Below are positions 23,430 through 34,700 of a stretch of 64,000 nucleotides of DNA, piece by piece. This stretch comes from Magallana angulata (lineage: Eukaryota; Mollusca; Bivalvia; Ostreida; Ostreidae): contig NC_069111.1 in assembly GCF_025612915.1 (NCBI RefSeq), forward strand, positions 51,049,462 through 51,113,461. Direction: 5' to 3'. Position numbers and translations under genes: made by a program. The first letter of the stretch is position 1; every line of letters begins with the position of its first letter. The notes under the pieces were generated by a model, which saw nothing but the letters and a program-made list of their open reading frames with translations, was not told the DNA's origin and searched no databases.

Positions 23430-26240
23430 TCTTGTACAATTTAATGGATTATGTTTTGTGATTGATGTCCAATAAATGATATCAGGACGAGTTGTCAAGT
23501 CTTAAGTTATCTCCCAACATAACATTAAACACAAATATGAGTATAATAATACTTGGTACGTTCTTAACAACAAAATGTTTGTTGTATATCATATACATGA
23601 TTACATGTGTTTAAGCAATGGCTTATTATGAATACATGTATGTGCATCTCTACAAGATGAAACGCTGCTATATGCATTCTTCTTTAAAAATGTTAAGTTA
23701 TTCAATATATCAGTTCTGTATCGGTTCAATTTTACGCAAAAACTAAATTATAGTGCTTCGTGATATACGTAATGATAAAAATTACAACTGGATTTTAATG
23801 GCAAGGAATATGTAAGAGACTCTCCAAAGCACCTTTTATGAAAAATTCCATTGGATAAATTATTCAATAAGACATACTTTCTTTTCTTTGGAGTTATACA
23901 TTCAAATAGTATGTACATTGCGCATTCGTAACATATTTGTTGACTAAACAAGTAAATATATTCTGTTATTCGTAATGTAGATATGAAAATCTATCAACAG
24001 TTGTTTTCAAGTGTTAGAGGTTGTGACAAAACCTGCTCCTCCTATATTGTAGTTCAATGCATATATTGGTGTACTCGAGATGTTTCTGAACTCTGCATGA
24101 AAAAAAAATCTTGTTTAAGAGCGGGTATACCTTCTTTTATCAATAGTTCACGACCTTTTGATGCTTGTCATATATAGAGAGTAGGTCATGGTAATGATGC
24201 ATAATCACATGACTAAGTAGCCTGAAAGACAAACTGACCAATGGGGAGAGAGATTCAGCATTGCTTGATATTACGTGACTAGTGTTTCCTCGTGACTATG
24301 TGACGTCAAGACTTATTATTTGTTATTATTAACAGTGTTAGTAAAAGAACGACCAAACTATGTACTATTGCTGTTGTTACTAGGTATAAGTACTTAGCTT
24401 TCTTCTTTAGAAAGGAAGTTGATTTTAAAAATTAAATAAGTACAAATTGTATTCAAAGTGTTAACATCAGTTTGAACAATGCACTCCAGTCATGCCTTTA
24501 TTCACTTACCCATCTACTTTTGCTATATTGGTTTCTTCTTATATAATCAGTATATGTTTTTCCAAAAACTATAAAAATGAGTATTTCGCCACAGGAATGA
24601 CCTTTTGCTAAAAAAAACATATCTGTTATGGTCTTTTGTGTAAAAAAAACCAAAAAACTCATACATATTTAGTTGTATCAAGTTATTGATTTTGGCGAAT
24701 TTAAAAGGAACTTGCAAATATGGGTTATACATTCTTTGCAGTATTTCCATATGAACCCACTAAGAAGGCATTTCATTGTTTAGGTCAAAATTTAGTAAAC
24801 GAAATGTGCCAACAGCTTTATGAAATTCAAGAAAAAATTCTTTCAAATTTAAGATGCTTCATAACAATACCTACGTCTGATAGTGTGTATTGGGGCTTAA
24901 TTGTTTGGTAAACAAGATGAAGTATAGCGCGTTATGCTGTCATTTTCTATTATGACATACGAAGGAAATAAGCAACAAATCTCGGAGTCCGTTTTTTACT
25001 ATACACGTAATGATATAAATCTAGAATGCCTACAGTCTCTCCAAAATCGACATTAAACAAGCTCTTAGCCTCCTCTTTAAAATGATGTCAAATTAAATAT
25101 ATGTATCGGGGTTACATATCTTATAATTTAATATAGAATGTCATAAAACTGCTTCGTTTTCTATTTAATTCATTTAGAAAGCCGTAATGTGCGGGAAAAT
25201 AGAGGACATGTGATAGTTGTTGACGTTCTGACTCTAATGCGAGTATGAATAGCCGCAAATGTGTAAACAAGTAAAATAAGGTTTATACAGGACGACAGTT
25301 AACACAATGCAGTGAATAGTTGACCATGAATATTCATACTGCTTTATCTGACATATTTTATTTGCTATCTGACTACTTAAAAGTAATTATATAGCAGGTT
25401 TTATTATAAAAAATAAATTACAATTTCATATTAGATAATTTTTTTCTTACAAATCGCCAATTTGTGCGAACAAACACTAACAATATATGTAGTAAAGATT
25501 TATTTCAAAACATAAATTATATCAGATATTTTTTTTTTTTTTACAAATCTCCAATTTGTACGAACAATCACTAACAATATATGTCATGATTTATATCAAA
25601 AAATTCTATCGGATATTTTTTTGGGACAAATCTCCGAGTGCGGACCAACATTTAACAATATTTATGTAATGATGCATAGAAATAACATCAGCGGTAATTA
25701 AAGAATTTTTCATACATGCAAGCATGTGTTAATTTTTATTAAAATAACAAAAAGACTTGCTCTTCTTTTTTATGGAAATAAACCCCGATTAGATTATATT
25801 AACCATTACTCTGTCTATTTATGATATTATTATTTTTTTAGCTTAGCACAATATTTTTGATTGTCTCTGAAATTGTCATATAACCCTCTTCAGAGGATCA
25901 ATATCCTTGTTAGCCTTGTTAGTCAAGTAAACTCTTCAAAACATTTGAAAAAAAAAGTGTAAAGGTGTATAAGTTAAGGAGTTGTTCGATTTCACCCGTA
26001 TTGTTTTTTGCCAAAAAGATGTTCATCGTAATCAGGGAAGTTTAAACTTGCATCGATTATGACCCGCGGACAAGCAAAAACACACCCGACCCAAAAACAT
26101 TACGTAATCCTCTCACAGCGCGAAATACACGGGTAAGAAACGTTCAAGTTACGACATCTGCAAGCGAACATGCAGTTCAAATGTTGTTCCGTCTTCTTTT
26201 TGCAATGCCGACATAAACTTACGTCACTATCGTCTGCTGG
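23430..26240. other. Intergenic, no gene recognised
   Basis: AT-rich DNA with a three-copy direct repeat at 25,432-25,680. No spliced ORF of substance. Confidence 0.55.
25432..25680. repeat. Three ~90 bp direct repeats
   Basis: Each copy runs AGATA/T-rich tract, ACAAATCTCCAATTTGT, then ACTAACAATATATGT. Copies start near 25,432, 25,522 and 25,610, and the third is the most diverged. Confidence 0.7.
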
Positions 26241-26255
26241 AGGGAGGCAGGAGAG

Positions 26256-26263
26256 TATATAAG
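26256..26263 (+). promoter_or_regulatory. TATA box of secreted-protein member 5
   Basis: TATATAAG, 60 bases upstream of the ATG at 26324. This makes the in-frame upstream codons from 26291 mostly 5' UTR. Confidence 0.75.
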
Positions 26264-26323
26264 CGGACGGATCGATGGCAATATCGTCACTTGCTCAGTC
26301 CTGTCCACCAACCAACCACAACC

Positions 26324-26781
26324 ATGAACAAGGCAGTCATCCTCCTCGGCACATCTTGCCTCCTCGCCATCGCCATCATGCAGGTGTCCGCTTTCTACGG
26401 CAGCTCCATGATGTATGGCGGCGGCATGGGATATGCTCCCTCCACCATCGGCGGTGGCGCAGCCTCCCGTGGTTACTATGACAACTACTACCAGAGGTAC
26501 GACCAGTACAACCGTGCTCAGTCAGCCAGAACCATCGCCAGGACAGTGAACGGACTCCAGACCTCATCTCTCCTCAGCTTGAGTAAGTATCTTAGTGCTT
26601 GTTCAGATAATGGTGCATCGTAAGTTTAGGCATATTCGATACATCCAATATTGACAAAAGAACCTGACATTTCGCATTACAACTAGGAAAATACTAAATG
26701 AAGTTTTTATTTTACTTTACAGTCTCCCTGTTTGGTCTCGCTATGATCGCCACCAACACCACTGGTAGCCTCGCCGGTTAA
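26324..26781 (+). CDS. Small secreted protein, sequon-tail family, member 5
   Basis: Exons 26324-26582 and 26723-26781, phase-1 intron (GTAAGT / TTACAG), 105 residues. The ATG in ACAACCATGAAC is chosen over upstream in-frame codons because all relatives begin MNK and a signal peptide follows (MNKAVILLGTSCLLAIAIM, cleavage likely after VSA). The body is Gly/Tyr/Met-rich (YGSSMMYGGGMGY, GYYDNYYQRYDQYNR). VNGLQTSSLLSL precedes the splice. The last exon encodes ISLFGLAMIA then TNTTGSLAG, with sequon NTT. A 3' UTR intron runs 26,819-27,012. The coding part is visibly more GC-rich than its surroundings. Confidence 0.9.
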
Positions 26782-27064
26782 ATATAGCCAGAACTTCCGC
26801 TTGGAGTCCAACTGACAGGTGTGCTTCCTTTATTGATTCGCTTGGACAATTTCACGCTGATTCCTGCTTTATTATTAACTTTGATAAATGAATAAGTAGC
26901 ATAGAAAAAAAACATAATGGTTTAAAACTCTTGTTTTTTTTTTCAATCAAAATAACACCGAACAATTTAAAGAATTTGTAGAGTAATGGTTTTCTTTTTA
27001 TTCTCTCCACAGGGGGATGTCGACCAGACCAGGCACCGCTCCTTAACTGCTTATCTTTGTGTTG

Positions 27065-27070
27065 AATAAA
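27065..27070 (+). terminator. Poly(A) signal of secreted-protein member 5
   Basis: AATAAA at the end of the noncoding last exon that begins at 27,013. Confidence 0.78.
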
Positions 27071-27564
27071 AACCTATAAATATATACACAGTAGTCTTTT
27101 GTTTCTACTTTATCTTGAAATGTTAGCCTTGGCTTTATGTCTAGTGAGAACGATAGCAATTGATTCAAGGAATCCTTGCTCCTGTCTCAAATTCATGAGA
27201 ACATATTACCGTCTTTAGAAAAGTGCGCTTAGCAGGAGATTAAATTCAAAGCAGAAAATTACTGGAAAAGAATCTTCCTGACCTAGGGGTTCGCAGTTGT
27301 AGAACGACCGAGATCTTATTATTGAACTTAAAAAGTACTGCACGATTTGGTGTCTTCATTACAAAGTTATTCTCTGTAATTACAGAGCATTTACTGATTG
27401 CAAATAGAATTTAAATTCACATTATGTTTAGTGTCAATTTTTGTATTTACCTGTCGTTTACATGTTTCGAATTCTCTAATCAAAATTCTATGAAATAACT
27501 CAAAGGAATAAGACAGTGCATCATTTCTGTCTTAGAAGCGAGTCAAAGTTGATGCATGAAACAT

Positions 27565-27814
27565 AGGCGTCGGAAGTCGGAACGGGGGGGGGGGGGGGGG
27601 GGGTCTTGCGAAGTTATACATAACCAAAGCCCTTTTTTTCTTTTGCTTGTCAAGTAATCTCAGCGAGATTCGTCGAGACTGAAATTTTTTTGACGGACGT
27701 CTCTTCCGAAGAGACGTCCGTCAAAAAATTTTCAGTCTCGACGAATCTCGCTGAGATTACTTGTCAAGATTTTGATAAGTCTAGTCATCCCCCTTTCAAT
27801 TTGCTTCCGACGAC
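27565..27814. repeat. GGCGTCGGAA element, second copy, with nested insert
   Basis: AGGCGTCGGAAG and CCTTTCAATTTGCTTCCGACG match the ends of the element at 13.5 kb. A poly-G tract follows the left end. The copy is split by a palindromic insert at 27,655-27,759. Confidence 0.6.
27655..27759. mobile_element. 105 bp near-perfect palindromic insert
   Basis: TAATCTCAGCGAGATTCGTC reads forward from the left and backward-complement from the right. The two 52-base arms differ at one place and meet at a single central base (27,707). CTTGTCAAG flanks both sides (27,646-27,654 and 27,760-27,768), a likely 9 bp target duplication. Confidence 0.72.
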
Positions 27815-28724
27815 TCTGTTTAATGTTAAATGAATGCAACATTTTTTTAATATGATATATTTACATCTACAAGTATAATTCCCTCTATTTCTTACGAAAA
27901 CTTATAGTTTATTCATAGCTCTATAGAAACAGTCAGACTAAAAATCTACATGCCCCGTTTAAACGATTGGTCGAAATCTACAGCGACTGAAACTGAAAAG
28001 AAAATGACAGATCTGAAATTGACTGACATGCCCTGTTTATCGATTGCTGTAAACCTACAGTGACCTACAAAATATACCGGACTGCACGAAATATGTACTC
28101 ATGATGATGTCAGACTCAAAGTCTCACAGGAGACGATTTGGCTGTTTCTTTTAGCTAACGTACTTATTTACATTAACAGTAATTTAGTGAATTTTACTTC
28201 TTTTTCATAACCAATTTATCAGTTAGTTAAAAGAGAGATGTTATTATAACAATAAATGCTTTCTTTGATGATTCATGCGGGTTCTGAAGGCAGCAATATT
28301 GCAGAAAAAAAAATACACACATGTATTTTTTTCTGCAATGTCGCTACCTTCATATCCCGAATGAATCGCCAAAGCAAACATTTTTATTGTTTAAATAAAT
28401 TTCATTTGCACATACAATATATGCATGTAAGCATTATATTAAGCACAATTGACAAATCCGTTCACAAGATCAATTTCAACAATTTTAAGGCAGAGAAAAA
28501 GAGGGAAAGTAGGAAATGGAGGGAATGGGGGAGTCGTGAGGATGCATGTATCATGTCAGAAATATTTTACTATAATACAAAGGCATTAGAGTTGTATTTT
28601 AAATTTACCTGATGATTTACGGTATGGTCACCATGTGACTAGGCCTAACCCATTCAGAACCATAATTTTAATTTTAAAAAGCTAAAAACGGCGCGCCATA
28701 CATTAAAAAAAGTTTTAAAGAAAA

Positions 28725-31700
28725 ATGGAGAGCAAAGTGGTTGTGTCAAACTTTATCAACGGCGAGTTTGTGTCCACGGACAATTACATCGACAGTTTCG
28801 ACCCGTCGACAGGGGAGGTGTGGGCGAAAATTCCGGACAGCGGCGAGAAGGAGGTCAACGAGGCCGTCAACGCCGCGAAGGCGGCATTTCCAAAGTAAGA
28901 AAAAAAGAAAAACATGTCCCCAGTTCGAATTTTCTCGTCACCATGTTACGTGTTTTGTTTTAAACAAATCTTAACAGTTATACTGTAGTTTATTATGAAA
29001 GTGGATATCAGAGGTCACTAACATGCCGCACATGTATTTTTGATGCAATCGATGGATTATACAGGTTGGGACCAATCGCCCAAATGGGATATAATATAGC
29101 CCGTTTGGGATATAAATTTAAAGTGCAAAAAATAAAAAATTTTGATTTTGAAATTTCTGATTTAAATCCGCATTAGAATAGCTGAAATGCAACAACTTTT
29201 TGTAAACAACTTTTCTGTAACCGTACTATTACCTGATTACGGAGATTGATCCCTCAGTATATCCAAAATTTATTGGGGATCAATCTTACAAACTATAGAC
29301 TTATAGAATATAAATAGTGCCTGTTTGGGAGGGTAACAGTTGAAATTGACACGCCGAGGAAAACATTGTCAACCAACGCAAAGCTTCGCGTCGGTTGACA
29401 ATTGTTGTCTCAGGGTGTCAATTTCTACAGTTACCCTCCCAAACAGGCATTATTTATATAGTGTTACCAGTTGCTAAGTGTGTTGCTAATGCTGAGGGTA
29501 AAAGAACATTATCAACTGCATCTAAACCAATCAGATTTCAGTATTTAACATGAAAGTATAATAAATCAAAGTATTGAAGTACTGAAAGCCGGGCTCTTTT
29601 GGCATGTCTTTAATTATGCATATTGTGTAGTAAAGACTGAAAATCTCTCTCTCTCCTCCTCTCTCTCTCGTGCTTTTAGTGTCGGCTAAGCGTCAGAGAG
29701 CAACCAAATTTTGTAAGCCGCTATAAACAAAAATGAATTTTGCAGCAAGCATATATTCTTCAATGCGCGACAAAGTAGTTCATGGAAATTCATGCGCATT
29801 GTATGTGTTAAAGATGCATAGTCTTGCTTTCAAAACACGTTACTAATAGGAAAACTAAAAAAGATAGACAATTCTCTCGAAATTAAAAAAAAAGGAACAA
29901 AATGCTAACACTTTTGACAAAACATGGCTCTTTGTGTAACTATTTGGTATAACGGAAGCTTTTACTTTGACGCTATTTGGTTTTTTGTTTACTTTTGAAG
30001 TTGTGCTATTTATAGTAACATTGGCAATTTGCCTACCTATAGCCAGAATTCTGCTTTCAGCAGAGCCCGGCTGAAAAACTTGTTAACCAAATGTTGTTGC
30101 ATTTGATACACATTAATGCGGATTTATATCAAAAATTTCAAAATCAAAAATTTTTATTTTTTGCACTTTATATCCCATTTGTGCTATTATATCCCAAACG
30201 GGCTATTATATCCCATTTGGGCGATTGGTCCCAACCTGTTATATGTCACTTATTATGTATAGAAAAATTGACCAATCACAGTGATTGATTGAAAAACACG
30301 TACCTACTTTATCATGAATGTATATATTAGACTAAGTCTAATATTACATTGAAATTACTATAGTCTGTCCCAAGTTATTGCTTCCATCACTTTTTGATGA
30401 TTTTTTAAATTAATAAAAATACACATACCTGTGAAAGAATACAGTTGAAATCGATTAAAGGGAATATATCCAAGATATATCTTCATTGAACAATCATTTT
30501 CACTCATAAAAGTTCACAGGAACGAAAACAAACTTACGGAGACTTATAATGGGAAATGTTTACATCTTTTCTCCATTCGGAAGTACTCGGGATACCTCGC
30601 GCATTTTTCAATGTTATCATCCGGGCTTATTAATTTCTGATGCAATGCAAAATCCCGTAGACTTTCTATTTTTGGATGTGTATTGAAACCTGAAGCCGTA
30701 GAGGGGGCGTTTCAAAACAGAAAATCTGGACATTTTTCATATTAGTGGATGACCGTAGTTTGAGCACAACAGTATTTATGATTATCAAAATATCAAGCAA
30801 AAAGTGGTGGAAGCAAAAACTCGAGACAGAGAATATAAGAGTAAAAAATGCATGCATATATTTCTTGTAGCAGTTTTCTTTTCTTCAGGTTTTATGGATG
30901 TTGATAATTTATTGGCTTGAAATTGGTCGCTTTAGATTTTTTTCTGTAATACATGTAGGTTAGGGGGTTGACCACAGCTACAGCAGATTCGTATCACGGT
31001 ACTGGAAGTTTCAAACTCATGACTGTTTAGTATAAAAACCAAGGCTCCATCTACCTATTAAGATAAAGGGTTATGATTCCCACTAGTTAGTGCTTATAGG
31101 ATGGTGGCATAACTGATCTTATTTAACGAGCTATATACACATGAAACTATGTACCTTTCAATTTAACAGACTCGAATGCTGTGAAATCGTAGGTATGCAA
31201 CCTTTATATTGTATCCTATTTCAGATGGGCCAACACCCCAGTTCTGGAGAGGTCCAAGCTGATGTTGAAAATTGCTGACCTGATTGAAGCAAGACAGAGC
31301 GAGTTTGCCGAGCTTGAGTCTCGAGACCAAGGGAAACCTGTGTGGTTATCCAAGAGTGTGGACATTCCACGCCTGATGCACAATTTCAGGAGCTTTGCTA
31401 CCGCAGTCCTTCATCACGTCAACAGGTAATTTGCAAGGCCATCTGTAAAAACAAATGTTTCCCTTTTTTGGTGAAATTCATTCTTTAAATATTAATGTTT
31501 GACTCGATCTGTATGTATGTGTATGAACTTTTCACCAATGGTAGGTCCTCTGTAATGGAGCCTGTGAACGCAGTGAATTACACGGTCAATGACCCAGTGG
31601 GTGTGGCTGGCCTTGTCAGCCCCTGGAACCTCCCTTTATACCTGCTCTCCTTTAAGGTTGCCCCAGCTATTGCCTGTGGCAACACTGTGGTTGCTAAGCC

Positions 31701-34700
31701 CAGCGAGATGACGTCTGTCACCGCCTGGAAACTGTGCGAGATTTTTAAAGAAGCAGGTATATGAGTCAGATCTTGTATTACCGTATATAGGGTAATTTTC
31801 GAGATGATTTAATTTTTTGCTTTATTCGCAATGTCTTTTATATCGCAGATTATTGAATACCCAGAAATAATATTCTGTATTATTTTCTTATAGAAACTTT
31901 TTAAATTGCAAAAAATGACTGGTGCAAATTTAAAATGCTACACATTTTCCCCATTTTCGCAAATTTTGTGACACACAAAAAAACCCAGATATACCGTATG
32001 TCCTGATGATTGTCAATACATGTATATTGTGATTTGTTATGTATGTAATCTGTGTGATTTGGTAGAGGATTTCTTGGTGCATGTGTAGTACATTTCAAGT
32101 CATGATAAATTTAACAAATGATAAAAAAAATCGTGTAGGTGAGGAATCTTCTCTAACCTGTAACTACCAATTTATGCAATGAACTTTTTTACCTGACTCA
32201 TTTAAAACTTTAAAGGGTGTTTCAAAATAAGAGATATCTAGTGCTATCCTCAGAAACATGCTATATCTATTTCAATTATCATACCTATTTGTAATAAATT
32301 TATCTTAATAGCAGGATAAAACAATTTCTTATACAGTAACTCTTACATTTTTGATTCATCAGAAAAGGGTCATAAATAAAAAAAAGTTGGGAAGGAAAAG
32401 AAAAATATGAACCATTTTAACATTGTTTTAATCCTGTATATTGTAAAATTTTGTATATATACCAGTACACATAATTGTACTTGCTCTGTCAGTCAAATTA
32501 TTAGCATGAAATGTGATCACTAGATTTGTTTACAATGATTACTTGGCTTCAGGTGTGCCTCCAGGTGTTATCAATATTGTGTTTGGAGTCGGTCCCCGGG
32601 CAGGCGAGGCCCTTGTCAAACATCCAGACGTACCCCTTGTGTCATTTACTGGGGGTACCGTGACGGCCAAGAGAATTCGAGAAGTTTGTGCTCCACATTG
32701 TAAAAAATTTTCACTGGAGGTATGAAGTTCACATATAGATCTACTAGAAAGTAGATACCTATTTCATTTTCAGAATGATGTTAAAAATAAGAAATCATAC
32801 CTTGTGCATGACAGATGAAAGTAACTTTGGCAAATTCTTTGTTTCACAAAATGCTGTGATGACATTAAGCCACATTGAAAATGTCACAATTAATTCACAT
32901 ACATTGCAAGAAGAATTATATTAAATTTACCGGGTATTTGATTGAATGATAATTTACAAATTTACTGGGAATTTGATTGAATTATAATTTACAAATTACC
33001 GAGTATTTGATTGAATAATAATTTACAAATTTACCGGGTATTTGATTGAATAATAATTTACAAATTTACCGGGTATTTGATTGAATTATAATTTACAAAT
33101 TACCGAGTATTTGATTGAATAATAATTTACAAATTTACCGGGTATTTGATTGAATAATAATTTACAAATTTACCGGGTATTTGATTGAATGATATTTTAC
33201 AGAAATTATTAAGTAAACATTTATTATTAACAAATAATAATAAACAAAATTGAATACCTGGCAAAATTTATATGAGTATGTTTAGTAAGGTTACTTTTTG
33301 AATTTGTTAATAGAATCCCTGCAAAATCTATTTAAATTTCAAATCTCAGTAAGCTCTATATCAATAAATTTTGATAAAGAGTATGATCATAAATGTTCCC
33401 TTGAAGCATGCCAAGATCAAAAGTAGATCTGAATCATTTGATAGAGTGTGTATAATTGAAGCCTCTGTACATTCTACAGCATTCCGTCATGGATATAGTT
33501 AGGTAAGGGTGTGATGCTTTGTCTTTCTTTAGTTGGTTGTACCTGTATATTCTACTACATGTATCTCTGTTTCAGCTTGGTGGAAAAAATCCTGCTGTGA
33601 TTTTTGATGATGCTGACTTTGAAAAGTGCTTGTCAACAACAATAAGGTTTGTTTTCTTCCTGAAATAATTAAAAACAGGAAAAATCACAAAACTCAACTC
33701 TGAAAAGAAATACTGTAGTAATGTAATGGTATTACAGAGACACTCATTGACAACCATATTTTTGTAACTGCAAAGATTTATAGGAGGGGACAAAAAAAAT
33801 AAATTCAAAGCTGTAATTGTACATTTTTTTGTAAAAATTGAAAAAAGGAAAAAAAACCTGAATGTGGTACAGTAAAAAGAAATGTCCATATTACAATTAC
33901 CAGTATTTGTATTTTGTTGCACTTCACATTTCATAATCACATCCATGGGCTATTGGAGTTCACTGCATTTAAGGGTTGTTGATTTTGAAGGTCAAGTTTT
34001 GTCAACCAAGGAGAGATCTGCCTGTGTACTAGTCGTATTTATGTACAGAGAGCAATGTACCCCAAATTTGTGGAGAAGTTTGTGTCCGAAACAAAGTAAG
34101 TCTTGGTATTGAAACAGATCATTTGTTTTCAGGCAATCTGGTTAATTCTATACATGTGCATTGTATAATGTTTTGTTGACTTTATTGATAAAAATGTTCC
34201 TGGGAATGATGTCTTTTTATTTTCAATTTAAATTTTATTTATCAGAAAGTTAACGGTTGGAAACCCCAAGAATGAGAAGACATTCATGGGTGCCTTAATC
34301 AGTAAAGAACATTTGGCCAAGGTCAAAGGTTATGTGGATATTGCTGAAAAGGAGGGGGCTACAATTGCCTGTGGAAAAGAGGAGTTGAATCTAGAGGACT
34401 CCATCAAAAATGTAGACTGTCATATTTTGTGCCATTTCCTAAATTATAAAGTCATGTATATAAGTTATGCCTTTTATTTTTTTTTTTTACAAAATAGTCT
34501 TGAAAACAAATCTTAAGTTAGAAATTTATGTTATCTTTCGTAATCAAGTATTGAGTACATGTACATTTGTATTACATTTGTGGCTACATTTACTCTCAGT
34601 GACAGGACTATTACATGTAACACAGCATTCTCTCACTGTGACAGGGCCATTGCATGTAATACAGCATTATCTCTCTGTGACAGGCTATTACATGCAACAC

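Larger units (their letters stand above)
27090..28724. other. Intergenic before ALDH8A1
   Basis: It holds the C-rich element at 27,565-27,814 with a nested palindrome, and a small hairpin near 28,295-28,345 (TATTGCAGAAAAA mirrored by TTTTTCTGCAATG). No gene. Confidence 0.6.
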
